64,000 nucleotides of DNA from Ignavibacteriales bacterium. Its GTDB lineage: Bacteria; Bacteroidota; Ignavibacteria; Ignavibacteriales; Melioribacteraceae. The DNA is taken from the NCBI GenBank assembly GCA_020061355.1, contig JAGUYK010000006.1, positions 1-64,000 on the forward strand, in the 5' to 3' direction. Positions within the stretch are counted from its first letter, which is position 1, and every line of letters starts with the position of its first letter. Both the position numbers and the translations under genes were made by a program. Below the pieces are notes generated by a model. That model was not told the DNA's origin. It worked only from the letters and a program-made list of their open reading frames with translations, and made no database searches. Of this stretch, positions 7,985-16,594 are shown piece after piece.

Positions 7985-8530
7985 TTATAAATAAATATTC
8001 TCTGTCGTATTTTTTTCAATTTCCCACTTTAATGGATTTTGTTCGATGTATTTTTTTATCTGATACAATTCTTTCTCATTTCGAATTATGTGATCATAAA
8101 AACGGGGCTGCCAGGAAAATTCATGAAAACTATTTCTGTTTGCCCAGCGCTTAACTGAACCCTTATACTGATTAATAATTATTGATAATGAATTTCTAAT
8201 TGGTTTACTGAATTAAGATGTTACGTCATAGTGTAGAGACTCGCCGCGGCGAGTCTCTACGGCATTTAATCTAATAATCCCATGGATATGATTCGGCATA
8301 ATTACAGAATAATCCAGATCAATATTAGACCGCAATGTTTTTGTTTTAATCCATTCTGCTTCTACAATTTTTCCCAATTCATTCATCTCCATTTTACCTC
8401 GGGTGATGCAACCGAAATATTGAACGTGGTCCCTTGTATTAATCGTAACATAGTACCACCATGGCGTGGAATAATCCCAATCCCTCAATCTTGCCGATTC
8501 GATACGAGATAAATTCTTATACTTTGTCAT
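7985..8530 (-). pseudogene. REP-associated tyrosine transposase (RAYT, Y1/IS200-like), interrupted by an in-frame stop
   Basis: The N-terminal part (8530 down to 8213) has the Y1 transposase start RLRDWDYSTPWWYYVTINT and the HUH motif VIMPNHIHGII. The frame then crosses a perfect palindrome that encodes VETRRGESL and stops at a TAA (8213-8215). Reading on in the same frame from 8212 restores the family's C-terminal half: SLSIIINQYKGSVKRWANRN, WQPRFYDHIIRNEKEL and IKKYIEQNPLKW, ending at a TAA at 7985-7987. So one stop codon splits an otherwise intact gene. The catalytic Tyr should be that of the RFYDHII segment. The gene begins 14 bases beyond the end of the GH35 gene. RAYTs are domesticated single-strand nucleases tied to palindromic repeats. 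Confidence 0.85.
8233..8260. repeat. Perfect 28-bp palindrome inside the RAYT gene
   Basis: The half-site GTAGAGACTCGCCG is followed directly by its exact reverse complement. Palindromes that begin GTAGAGAC and end GTCTCTAC are widespread mobile REP-like elements associated with RAYT transposases. This one lies within the coding frame of the transposase, between the HUH motif and the C-terminal half. Confidence 0.92.
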
Positions 8531-8544
8531 AAAACGCTAACCGA

Positions 8545-10350
8545 TCATTGCCGATTCATATTCTTATAACCTTTAATTTCACCACTATTTTTCCCGTGCA
8601 GTTCAAACACGACGATTACATTTTCTCCTTTCTTAAGCAATGGAGCCGGGCAATATAATCTCTGCTGCGGACCGACATTCCAGTACCTTCCTAAATTATT
8701 CCCGTTTATCCATACAACTCCCTTTTGCCATTTGCTCATATCAATAAACGTATCACCGGTTTCATTTAATGTAAATGTATCTCTAAAAAATTTCGGCATT
8801 GTTGAAGTATCGGATTCTGTAAAATTTAGTCGGGAGAGATAATCCGTATCCATCGGTAATGAAAAAACTTCCCAGTTCATTAGCGTAACTCCACCCAAAG
8901 TCACGCGTTCTGTTATTCCTTTTCTATCAATTAATTGCTGACCGAAATTTATTCTTCCCATTCCTTCAACTAAAATTTCTAAAGTGGGATTATCAACATC
9001 GGTCTTAGGCAATACAATTGTGTTTTCCTTTTTCGTGCGGTCAATAGTTCCGATAAATTTTCCGTCAACATAAACCAATCCGTAATCATTCAGGTCGGTA
9101 ACCTTCAAGGTTCCGTTGTTAGGTCCGATTAATTTTGTTCTGTATAGAATAAATCCAAACGATTGGTCAAACTCCTCCATCGATTTCGGCTGGACAGACT
9201 TAATAGGTGTGGGAAAGTTATCAAACAGATTTGCTGATTGCTCTAATTTGATTTCAGGTATCTCAATAAACTTAATATCATTAGGGACTTCTGGAAGGAT
9301 CGTTCCCCGGGGTTGATACTTCGAAAGCATCTCGCGAATATCCCAATATTTTTGTGTCGGTCGTCCGGCTTCGTCAAGCGGTGAATCATAATCGTAGCTT
9401 GTTACATCCGGTTCGTACTTATCGCTGAAATTAGCCCCCGCATAAAAACCAAAATTTGTTCCGCCATGAAACATGTAGAGATTAAATGATTTATTGTTCT
9501 CAAGCATCCACTGCAATTCTTTTTTCTGACGCTCCCAATCTGCGGTTCCCCATTTTTCATCGCGCCAATGAGTGAACCATCCGCACCAGAATTCCCCGCA
9601 CACGTGAGGAATGTTGTTCCTGAATTTGTCTAGCTCTTCAAAAGCTTTTTGAGGATTGCCGCCGAAGTTTACAACGGGAACAACACCATCGAGCGTTCCA
9701 CTCTCAAGTAAGTAATGAGCAGGTCCATCGGATGTAAATAGCTCAACATTAAATCCAGCTTTGCGGATTATCTGTTTTAATGCATTCATATATTCTTTAT
9801 CATTGCCATAGCTTCCATACTCATTCTCCACCTGGACCATTATAATCGGTCCACTGTTTGTTATCTGAAGATCTTTTAACTCCTCGCCGAGTCGCATAAA
9901 ATATCTTTCGACTGCCATCATATACTTTTCATCCATGCAGCGGAGTTTTACATTGCGGTTTTTTAGAAGCCATGCAGGTAATCCGCCCAGATCCCATTCG
10001 GAACAGACATATGGACCGGGACGAAGCAGAACTTTTAATCCAAGCGAGTGAGCTACACGGATATATTCTGCAACATCAAGGCTCCCTGAAAAATCAAAAT
10101 TTCCCGGTGTTGGTTCATGCTGGTTCCAGAATACATAGGTGCAGAGTGTATTTAATCCCGCAGCTTTTAGTTTTGTTAGTCGGTCTTTCCAATATTCTTT
10201 TGGAATTCTGTTGTAATGCATCTCACCGGAAAAGATTCTGAACGGGTTACCAGTCAGAAGAAACCGGTTTTCTGAAACTTTAAATTCCTGTGCAATTATT
10301 GATGAATAAATAAATATCACTAGCCACACAAAAAGGATTTTGATTCTCAT
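8545..10350 (-). CDS. Secreted beta-galactosidase, glycoside hydrolase family 35
   Basis: This 601-residue enzyme hydrolyses terminal beta-galactosides by a retaining mechanism. A signal peptide (VWLVIFIYSSIIAQ) sends it to the periplasm or outside. The TIM barrel starts at about residue 30 with SGEMHYNRIPKEYWKDRL, the GH35 signature follows in RPGPYVCSEWDLGGLPAWL, the acid/base Glu is in VQVENEYGSYG, and the nucleophile Glu is in CGEFWCGWFTHW. C-terminal jelly-roll modules carry GVVWINGNNLGRYWNVGPQQ. Length is normal for bacterial GH35. It is followed by a broken transposase and preceded by a dispersed repeat, and stands alone without other polysaccharide-utilisation genes. Confidence 0.95.
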   Translation of the reverse strand: MRIKILFVWLVIFIYSSIIAQEFKVSENRFLLTGNPFRIFSGEMHYNRIPKEYWKDRLTKLKAAGLNTLCTYVFWNQHEPTPGNFDFSGSLDVAEYIRVAHSLGLKVLLRPGPYVCSEWDLGGLPAWLLKNRNVKLRCMDEKYMMAVERYFMRLGEELKDLQITNSGPIIMVQVENEYGSYGNDKEYMNALKQIIRKAGFNVELFTSDGPAHYLLESGTLDGVVPVVNFGGNPQKAFEELDKFRNNIPHVCGEFWCGWFTHWRDEKWGTADWERQKKELQWMLENNKSFNLYMFHGGTNFGFYAGANFSDKYEPDVTSYDYDSPLDEAGRPTQKYWDIREMLSKYQPRGTILPEVPNDIKFIEIPEIKLEQSANLFDNFPTPIKSVQPKSMEEFDQSFGFILYRTKLIGPNNGTLKVTDLNDYGLVYVDGKFIGTIDRTKKENTIVLPKTDVDNPTLEILVEGMGRINFGQQLIDRKGITERVTLGGVTLMNWEVFSLPMDTDYLSRLNFTESDTSTMPKFFRDTFTLNETGDTFIDMSKWQKGVVWINGNNLGRYWNVGPQQRLYCPAPLLKKGENVIVVFELHGKNSGEIKGYKNMNRQ

Positions 10351-10370
10351 GATGATACCTCAAAAAGAAA

Positions 10371-10411
10371 GAACGCGGTTAACGCTGATTAAGCAGATTT
10401 CCACGGATAAT
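10371..10411 (+). repeat. Dispersed intergenic repeat, copy 1
   Basis: A 41-base element beginning GAACGCGG and ending CCACGGATAAT matches the reverse complement of 55114-55154 at 33 of 41 positions by hand alignment. It consists of drifting GGATTA/CGGATAA units. It fills most of the gap between the GH35 and HAD genes. Confidence 0.65.
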
Positions 10412-10433
10412 TAAAGAGCCTGGATTTTCGTGA

Positions 10434-11066
10434 TCAAAATAAGGAAAGAATTAATTTTATGTTATCAAGAATTTTTTCTGCGCTGGTAAAATCAGAATTC
10501 TTTGTTAACTCCGTTGGTATGATATAGCATTTCAGTCCGGCTGCAATGGCGGCTCGCAATCCTCTTTCTGAATCTTCAATAACGATGCATTCTTCTTTTT
10601 TCATACCGGATAATTGAAGCGCTTTAATATATGGTTCGGGATCCGGTTTTGTGTTTTTAACATCCTCGCTTGTAACTATAAAATCAAAATATTTCAGAAA
10701 ATCGGTCTGCTTATGTATTATTTCGAAATGATCTTTTCGTGAACTTGTAACTATTCCCATTTTAACTTTGCCATAGAGTTTTTTCAGAACACTTTCGGCT
10801 CCGTCAATTATTTCAATTTCCGTTTCTAGAAGCTTACCGTATAGCTGGTTTCTTTCTCTGCGTAACTCAGATATTGTTTCATCACTGTAGCCGAGTTCTT
10901 TGGCAAGATGCCAGGTTCCGTGTGACTGTTTTAGAAAAAACTCGACATACATTTGGTCGGTTAGATCAATTCCGATTTTCGTAAATGTAAGTTTAGATGC
11001 TTTGTAGTAGAGTTTTTCTGTATCTACAAGTATTCCGTCGTTATCCCAGAATATGGCTTTGATCAT
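10434..11066 (-). CDS. HAD-superfamily hydrolase, beta-phosphoglucomutase/phosphatase-like
   Basis: This 210-residue cytoplasmic enzyme has all HAD motifs: motif I FWDNDGILVDTE (nucleophile and acid/base Asp), motif II MGIVTSSRKDH, the lysine in TKPDPEPY and motif IV CIVIEDSERGLRAAIAAG. The helical cap after motif I is of the C1 type seen in beta-phosphoglucomutases and sugar-phosphate phosphatases. The exact substrate cannot be read from sequence. It lies in the same direction as the GH35 gene, 83 bases upstream of it, with a repeat in between. Confidence 0.88.
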   Translation of the reverse strand: MIKAIFWDNDGILVDTEKLYYKASKLTFTKIGIDLTDQMYVEFFLKQSHGTWHLAKELGYSDETISELRRERNQLYGKLLETEIEIIDGAESVLKKLYGKVKMGIVTSSRKDHFEIIHKQTDFLKYFDFIVTSEDVKNTKPDPEPYIKALQLSGMKKEECIVIEDSERGLRAAIAAGLKCYIIPTELTKNSDFTSAEKILDNIKLILSLF

Positions 11067-11120
11067 TATATATTACTTCCAATTAAATGGAGAATCATTA
11101 CATCGAAACATAAAAACAAA

Positions 11121-11141
11121 AGGGATGTCATTCACATCCCT
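11121..11141 (-). terminator. Hairpin terminator after the porin gene
   Basis: The stem AGGGATGT/ACATCCCT (8 bp) with a 5-base loop lies 42 bases beyond the porin stop. On the minus strand it is followed by TTTTGTTTTT, giving a typical intrinsic terminator. Confidence 0.85.
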
Positions 11142-11183
11142 TCTAATAATTTTTTGTTAAGAAGTGTTTCGAAATTCAGAAAT

Positions 11184-12395
11184 CTAAAAATTCGCAACCG
11201 CCATTAAATAAAACCATGTTGCTGTATCCTTGCCCCGTTTTTCTTTAAAAATATCCCCTGCAGAGAATAAAGAAGCGCCCCCTTCAAAAGTTACATTACT
11301 GTTATACTTATATGATGCTACAAAATCGAATTCCGTACCGAATGACTTTGATTTTGAACCTGTGGTGAGTGTGTAATCTTCCATAGAGTTGAATAAATGA
11401 AAATGAAAATTGAATTTTAGATCTGTAATTGGTGTTATTCCAATTTTTCCAATTAGATCTAACAGGCCAAGTCCGTAGGTATCATTAGGAAAGTTTACAA
11501 AATAATCCATGTAACCGAAAAATTTATGTCCCGATGCATACAGCGAGGTATAAGATTTAAAATTATTATCGGCCGGGTTATTATCACCGCTGGCAAAATC
11601 AGCCTGTACACCTATTACAGGTTTCAACTTTCCTGCCAGACTGTAGTCTGCACTAAGTGAAAATGTATAGGCGCTTATATCCTGGTTGCGACCACCGGAA
11701 TAAAACGAACCGGTTTGATAGCCGAAATCGATTTCGTGATTAAATTTATTAAGATTGCCTTTAACATTAAATCCGATTGTTGCCCTATTCAATACACTTG
11801 TCGGTTGAACCCGCTGCCAAATAATAAACGGTTGGATTTTGTAAGACTCTACGAGTTTTAGATCGGCAAACAATGAATAAATGTTTTGATCCGTTGAGTC
11901 GCCAACAAGGGACTTTTCAAATTCCCTCGCGGCAAACAAATCGATATCCACACTTTCGTTTTTGAAAGTAATTATCCCGCCATCGAACGATCTCCCTATA
12001 TTATTCCATCCTACCACACTTATAAAGCGCTCGGAACCATATGCAGCTTCGAAACGACCAACTTTCAAATCTAACGGAAGTGAAAAGATTTCTTCAACTT
12101 TGAAATACGCTTGGTGAAGATCAAGATTTTTCATGTTTGCAACAGTAGAAGTTTCTTCACCATAATTTCTTGAGTCCTGAACCTCGATGAATCCAGAAAA
12201 ATTCTTTACTGGTAAGAACGATAATCCTAAACGGGTTCTAAGTGCTGTAAATGTGTTTGCTCTGGTTGATGACTTAAAATCCTTGTTGTCAATCTCAAAG
12301 CGCGGTCTAATCTGCGCAGAAAATTTTAATGTCTCCTGTGCCGACAAACCGGATACCGATAGAAGTATTGCTGTTATTAAGAGTAATCTTTTCAT
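11184..12395 (-). CDS. Outer-membrane beta-barrel porin (alginate-export/phosphate-porin-like)
   Basis: This 403-residue protein has a signal peptide (LLLITAILLSVSGLSAQ) and a long series of alternating amphipathic strands ending in an aromatic C-terminus (FYLMAVANF), as expected for an outer-membrane barrel. The start of the mature part (SAQIRPRFEIDNKDF, RTRLGLSFLPVKNFSGFIEVQDSR) resembles the alginate-export porin family. It lies just downstream of nrfA on the same strand, 39 bases away, so it may supply nitrite or another small anion to the periplasmic reductase. That link is inferred from position only. Confidence 0.82.
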   Translation of the reverse strand: MKRLLLITAILLSVSGLSAQETLKFSAQIRPRFEIDNKDFKSSTRANTFTALRTRLGLSFLPVKNFSGFIEVQDSRNYGEETSTVANMKNLDLHQAYFKVEEIFSLPLDLKVGRFEAAYGSERFISVVGWNNIGRSFDGGIITFKNESVDIDLFAAREFEKSLVGDSTDQNIYSLFADLKLVESYKIQPFIIWQRVQPTSVLNRATIGFNVKGNLNKFNHEIDFGYQTGSFYSGGRNQDISAYTFSLSADYSLAGKLKPVIGVQADFASGDNNPADNNFKSYTSLYASGHKFFGYMDYFVNFPNDTYGLGLLDLIGKIGITPITDLKFNFHFHLFNSMEDYTLTTGSKSKSFGTEFDFVASYKYNSNVTFEGGASLFSAGDIFKEKRGKDTATWFYLMAVANF

Positions 12396-12434
12396 TATAT
12401 CCTCAACATTTTATCTATAATCTATAACTACCCG

Positions 12435-13922
12435 CTAATAGCCAATAAGTGTTCCCTGTCTCTCTTTTGCTTTTTTATCCCACTCAATTGTAGTTGTTTT
12501 TAGAAACTCTGCTTTGTCTTTTCTAAGTTCAGGTACGTTCAGACCAATAAATTTCTGTGCTTTCTCTTTTGTTGAAATGTCGGGCAATGTTACCGGATAC
12601 TTTACACCATGTTTAACAAGCACGAGTGCAATTTCTTTTCTTGCAGATTCTGCTTTTTGAATAGCTGTACCCAGCACTCTCATTGCTTCTACAGGCGAAT
12701 GGAATCCTAATCCGTTGGCTGCTGCAACCCAGTCCCATCTCCACTGCGCATGCCTGATAAGCTGAAGTGCAATTTTCATTTCGGATTCTGTAGCACCTTT
12801 ATCCCATGCTATCTTTGCTTCGATATGGGCTGCAGCTAATGCTTTTTCTGCAAGATGTCTTAACTCTTCAATCTTATCCTGACGTTCGTAAACATTTTCC
12901 AATAGCGTTTGAGTTTTTTCTCTATGACATATAAAACATGAATTCTCAATATTGTTCAGCGGACTTTGAATGTGATGGTCTGTAAACTTAATACCGCCTT
13001 CTGTTTTATAAGGCATATGACAATCTGCACATGATACACCGCGGTTAGCGTGAATACCTGTCATGTATAATTCATAATCGGGATGCTGCGCTTTAAGCAT
13101 TGGGGCTTTGCTTAATGCATGTGTCCAGTCCGTAAAATCGGCTTCGTCATAATATTTTTCCATATTATCAGCGCTGAATCCTTTATCCCACGGGAACGTT
13201 AAATACTTTTCTTCTTTTCCTTTAAAATAATACTCAACATGACATTGTGCGCATACAAGCGAACGCATTTCATTATGAGTAAAATTTTTAATGTCCTTAC
13301 CCTGCCGTTGAAATGCTTCTATTAATGCGGGACGAGTAATTCTTAAATCCATAGTTTTGGGATCGTGACAGTCCTGACATCCAATCGGATTGATAATTTC
13401 CGAACCAAGGTCTTTCCATTTCGATTTATAAAAATTTGCCACCCCCATATCATTCATAACTCGCGGAACGTCGGTACTCTTGCAAGTCCAGCATGTGCCA
13501 GGCTGCGGGCTAACTTTATTATCACCGGTTCTTAAAGTATTTCTAATATCTTTAACAGCATATGCATGACCGCGTCCTTGACTGTAATCTTTAGAGAAGG
13601 CGTAGCCTGCCCACATTACAATTAAGTCGGGGTATTTTTCAAGATAGTCAATCATCGCAGAACCGCCATGCTTACTTGCAAACGTTGTATCAAGCGTTTG
13701 ACGGTATGTCTCGTATTCACGCGGAAAATTTTCTCCCCAGACTTCGTTGCGGGGCTCCCAATCAGGCAGTGGTTTTATTACCTGAAGAGCAAATGACTCT
13801 CCCCTGCGTTCAACAATAGATGACGCCAATAAGCCGATCAAAAAGACAATAACAACAGTAGCAATAAACAATACCCATCCAACCCACGGCTTGTTCTTAA
13901 TAATTTCTTGAATTGGTTTCAT
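12435..13922 (-). CDS. nrfA: Cytochrome c nitrite reductase, ammonia-forming, NrfA
   Basis: This pentaheme enzyme reduces nitrite to ammonium with six electrons on the periplasmic side. The catalytic heme uses the special CXXCK site CWTCK, and four CXXCH sites follow: CQDCH, CAQCH, CADCH and CFICH. The conserved CAQCHVEYYF contains the calcium-site region. An N-terminal helix (WVGWVLFIATVVIVFLIGLL) anchors it in the membrane. I start it at the ATG at 13922 (495 residues) because a GGAAGG ribosome site lies 9 bases before it; a longer frame from 13991 would overlap nrfH. It follows nrfH by 23 bases, forming the standard NrfHA pair. Confidence 0.96.
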   Translation of the reverse strand: MKPIQEIIKNKPWVGWVLFIATVVIVFLIGLLASSIVERRGESFALQVIKPLPDWEPRNEVWGENFPREYETYRQTLDTTFASKHGGSAMIDYLEKYPDLIVMWAGYAFSKDYSQGRGHAYAVKDIRNTLRTGDNKVSPQPGTCWTCKSTDVPRVMNDMGVANFYKSKWKDLGSEIINPIGCQDCHDPKTMDLRITRPALIEAFQRQGKDIKNFTHNEMRSLVCAQCHVEYYFKGKEEKYLTFPWDKGFSADNMEKYYDEADFTDWTHALSKAPMLKAQHPDYELYMTGIHANRGVSCADCHMPYKTEGGIKFTDHHIQSPLNNIENSCFICHREKTQTLLENVYERQDKIEELRHLAEKALAAAHIEAKIAWDKGATESEMKIALQLIRHAQWRWDWVAAANGLGFHSPVEAMRVLGTAIQKAESARKEIALVLVKHGVKYPVTLPDISTKEKAQKFIGLNVPELRKDKAEFLKTTTIEWDKKAKERQGTLIGY

Positions 13923-13945
13923 TTCAATTACCTTCCGATTTATTA

Positions 13946-14578
13946 TTAGTTCGTTTCCTGCTTTTGATTTTCCATAAAGTTCTTTAGCCATTCGGGAACC
14001 ACTGGTTTTAGGGACGGCACTCTAGCAAATGGTGCCGAAGATAAACTGTTTACTCTGCCATGCGGTGTATCTCTATGACATTCCCAGCAATATCTTTCTG
14101 TTTGATCTGCAACATTTTTATTGCTGATTGCTCTTAAAGCAACAGGATGAATTGCATTTGAATGACACCTGATACAATTTTCCTGAACCGCTTCCTTGCC
14201 CGCCTGTTTTATTTGTATAACCTGAGGTTCCCAGCGCATTGTAAAGTAGGTTGCATGACGCAAACCATCGTTGGCTTTAAACCAATAGGTGCGGATGATA
14301 TTATCTTGCGGTACATGGCAGTCGTTACATGTAGCCACTCTTCCATGACTTCCTCTTTGCCAGCTTGCATAGTGAACATTCATAACATGGCAGTTAACAC
14401 ATGCCCGGGGATCATTTGATAAGTAAGCGGTGGCGTTCGAAATGTAAAAAATATAGATACCCAGACCGGAAATAATTCCTAACAAAACAATCACATAAAA
14501 TTGCCACCGGGTAGGTGGAATAAGATGCTTAATTAGTTTGATAAAGAAATTATTCTTTGTGGAACTTTTTTGCTCCAT
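13946..14578 (-). CDS. nrfH: Tetraheme quinol dehydrogenase NrfH (NapC/NirT family)
   Basis: This 210-residue membrane cytochrome oxidises menaquinol and hands electrons to NrfA. One N-terminal helix (FYVIVLLGIISGLGIYIFYI) is followed by four heme sites: CVNCH (Cys60), CNDCH, CIRCH and CWECH. The first is followed by Val-Met (CVNCHVM), matching the methionine-ligated heme 1 known from NrfH. Its start overlaps the end of the NapH-like gene by 29 bases, and nrfA follows, so the three are one operon. Confidence 0.95.
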   Translation of the reverse strand: MEQKSSTKNNFFIKLIKHLIPPTRWQFYVIVLLGIISGLGIYIFYISNATAYLSNDPRACVNCHVMNVHYASWQRGSHGRVATCNDCHVPQDNIIRTYWFKANDGLRHATYFTMRWEPQVIQIKQAGKEAVQENCIRCHSNAIHPVALRAISNKNVADQTERYCWECHRDTPHGRVNSLSSAPFARVPSLKPVVPEWLKNFMENQKQETN

Positions 14579-15668
14579 CTACCGCTCCGGTTTCTGATAC
14601 ACGGTTCAACTCTTTTATATCTTGTGTGCTTGTTGGATGACCTAATTTGTCGATGTTTTTATGAAGAATCAAGTACTCTTCTTTCGAAATGTTATTGTTC
14701 CAATTTCCTGATAAAATTCCAATTCCAGTAATTATCACATAAATGCCTGCGATTGCATAAACAATATATTTCTTTGAAATCTTTCTCTCAATTATTTTTG
14801 TTTTGACTTCTAATGTATCGGCTACCGGACAGGCATCAACACAACTGAGACACATTGTACATTCATCGGAACGGACCGTTATCACTTTATCAACCTTAAT
14901 AAATGAAGGACACGCTTTTGCACATAAATTGCAGTCGATACAGCTTTTTGGTTCTCTCTTAATTTTAGTCGGACTGAGAAATGAAATTATTCCCAATAAT
15001 GCACCATATGGACACAAATATCTGCACCAAAAATTTCTTATGAAGATCGACAGAACAAACAACAACGCAATTACTATCAATGAGAACCGGCTTATGTCTG
15101 CAAAGAAATACCACATTTTAATATCGGCAACTTTATTATATGAACTGTTCAAGAAAAATTGCAATGCTGTTGCCGTCATTGAAAAGAAAATTGCATAAAC
15201 AAAAAATCCAAGCAACAGGTATTTCAAACTACGCAAAGGGTAATCGAGAAATTTGGGAAGTTTTACTCTCCGCTTAAAAAGTTTTTTATAAATCTTATCG
15301 CCAAAATCTCCGACAAGTTCCGATAGAAATCCGATAGGACAAATCCAGCTGCAAAATGATTTTCCAATAATGAATGACACTGCGAGAATAGCCAGCAGAA
15401 TAAAAAATCCCGCCGGATGGGCCGGATGGATTTCGCCAGTTAAGAAAAAATTGTAAACACTCATTAAAGAGCTTATCGGTAAAAAACCTTCAACTCCAGC
15501 CGGTCTGTAAGCACTTCCGGAAGACCCGCCAGTTTCAAGATATTTTATAAACATAAAGAACTCTATCCCGATCCAGATACAGAGAAGGGCAAACACAGCT
15601 TGAATTACAAACCGATACTTTTGAACAGGTTTCTCAAGGTTTTTTATAATGGTCTTCTTATCGAACAC
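14550..15668 (-). CDS. NapH/NosR-like membrane ferredoxin
   Basis: This 372-residue integral membrane iron-sulfur protein has about five helices. Two CXXXCP motifs in membrane loops (CSWICPIGFLSE, CRYLCPYGALLG) and two [4Fe-4S] motifs in a soluble domain (CIDCNLCAKACPS, CTMCLSCVDACPV) are the hallmark of NapH and the C-terminal part of NosR. Such proteins link the quinone pool to periplasmic reductases. It heads the nrfHA operon with a GTG start. Because nosZ lies divergently and has no NosR of its own in the window, this protein could serve either pathway; that is inference. Confidence 0.87.
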   Translation of the reverse strand: MFDKKTIIKNLEKPVQKYRFVIQAVFALLCIWIGIEFFMFIKYLETGGSSGSAYRPAGVEGFLPISSLMSVYNFFLTGEIHPAHPAGFFILLAILAVSFIIGKSFCSWICPIGFLSELVGDFGDKIYKKLFKRRVKLPKFLDYPLRSLKYLLLGFFVYAIFFSMTATALQFFLNSSYNKVADIKMWYFFADISRFSLIVIALLFVLSIFIRNFWCRYLCPYGALLGIISFLSPTKIKREPKSCIDCNLCAKACPSFIKVDKVITVRSDECTMCLSCVDACPVADTLEVKTKIIERKISKKYIVYAIAGIYVIITGIGILSGNWNNNISKEEYLILHKNIDKLGHPTSTQDIKELNRVSETGAVDGAKKFHKE

Positions 15669-16022
15669 GAATTAGTCTCTTTTTATATCAGAATAATATT
15701 TCTGAATATAAAATTATAGGTTTCTGTCTTCTTTGTCAAATCCAGAGAATAGTTCAAATTCAGGTTAAAACCGATATAATCGGATAATGATGACCCGCTT
15801 TTCTTTTCACTTGACTCAGTATTCGTATGTTCTTAAATTTAATCAGAACAATATGTCCGCTTATATGATCCTGATGTATTTGGGTTTCGTTTTGATCTTT
15901 CCAACGTCCCGGTTCTGTTTTTTCAGCAAAGCCAGGGTAATAATCAATTTGTACCTTTTAAAACAGATACAAAAATTTTTTGAAACTAAATAAGACATTC
16001 TATTCCTTGATGTGGGGTGAAC
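15669..16022. promoter_or_regulatory. Divergent control region between the nrf and nos operons
   Basis: The 354-base gap drives two operons in opposite directions. It holds three inverted repeats: TATATCAGAA/TTTCTGAATATA at 15685-15710 close to the NapH-like start, CCGATATAATCGG at 15771-15783, and TGTTCT/AGAACA at 15828-15850. A TATAAT at 15775-15780 with TTCAAA 16 bases upstream could be a rightward promoter, in which case the second repeat covers its -10 box. No clear TTGAT-N4-ATCAA FNR site was found by eye. I see no convincing gene in it. Confidence 0.45.
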
Positions 16023-16583
16023 ATGTATAATTACAAAACAACTGTAAGCGAAGGAGAAAATGCTAACTCCTTTAATAATAATCTGATTGAACTAATGGAA
16101 TTCATTGTAAGCACTCACCATTCTTTTGTAAGAAACGCTCTACAGAAAATTTTAAATTATTCCAACCAGGTTGAGTTAAATAATTTAATTGATAAACCTA
16201 ATGAGCTGAATGGTTTAATTGAGCATCTCTTTCAAGATATGCATAATCACATGGAAAAGGAAGAGAGGATTCTTTTCCCATTAATAAAATATTTAGTAGA
16301 AACAGAAAAGTTCGGAGAACGACCAAAGACTAGAAATTATGGGACTGTAAGAAATCCAATTAGACAAATGTTATCAGAACACGAAACCGCTTTGGAGATA
16401 ATTAAAAAAATTCGAAATGTTTTGACCAAAGCAAGAAATGACAAGACAAATAATGACCCTTTAGCTTTGCTCTTTCCGCTTATCTCTGAATTTGAAACAG
16501 ATCTTCAAAAACATATTCATTTAGAGAACGATATTCTCTTTCCCAGAATCATTGAATTAGAAAATAAATTGTTACACACTTAA
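16023..16583 (+). CDS. Hemerythrin-domain protein, RIC/YtfE/DnrN-like
   Basis: This is a cytoplasmic di-iron protein of 186 residues, a four-helix bundle with metal ligands in STHHSFVR, DMHNHMEKEERILFP, LSEHETAL and HIHLENDILFP. RIC proteins repair iron-sulfur clusters damaged by nitric oxide or peroxide and may release iron or bind NO. The usual N-terminal DUF542 segment with its Cys pair is missing, so only the hemerythrin part is present. I start at the ATG at 16023, not the GTG two codons earlier. It ends 11 bases before the cytochrome gene and is the first gene of the nos operon. Confidence 0.88.
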   Translation: MYNYKTTVSEGENANSFNNNLIELMEFIVSTHHSFVRNALQKILNYSNQVELNNLIDKPNELNGLIEHLFQDMHNHMEKEERILFPLIKYLVETEKFGERPKTRNYGTVRNPIRQMLSEHETALEIIKKIRNVLTKARNDKTNNDPLALLFPLISEFETDLQKHIHLENDILFPRIIELENKLLHT

Positions 16584-16594
16584 AAGGAGTAGAA

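Noticed and set aside
13922..13991. Longer N-terminal extension of NrfA
   Set aside because: It would overlap nrfH and lacks a ribosome site; the shorter start has GGAAGG at the right distance and leads straight into the membrane anchor.
15787..15993. A 68-codon frame in the nrf/nos control region
   Set aside because: No ribosome site, no motif, AT-rich composition; it overlaps inverted repeats that look regulatory.
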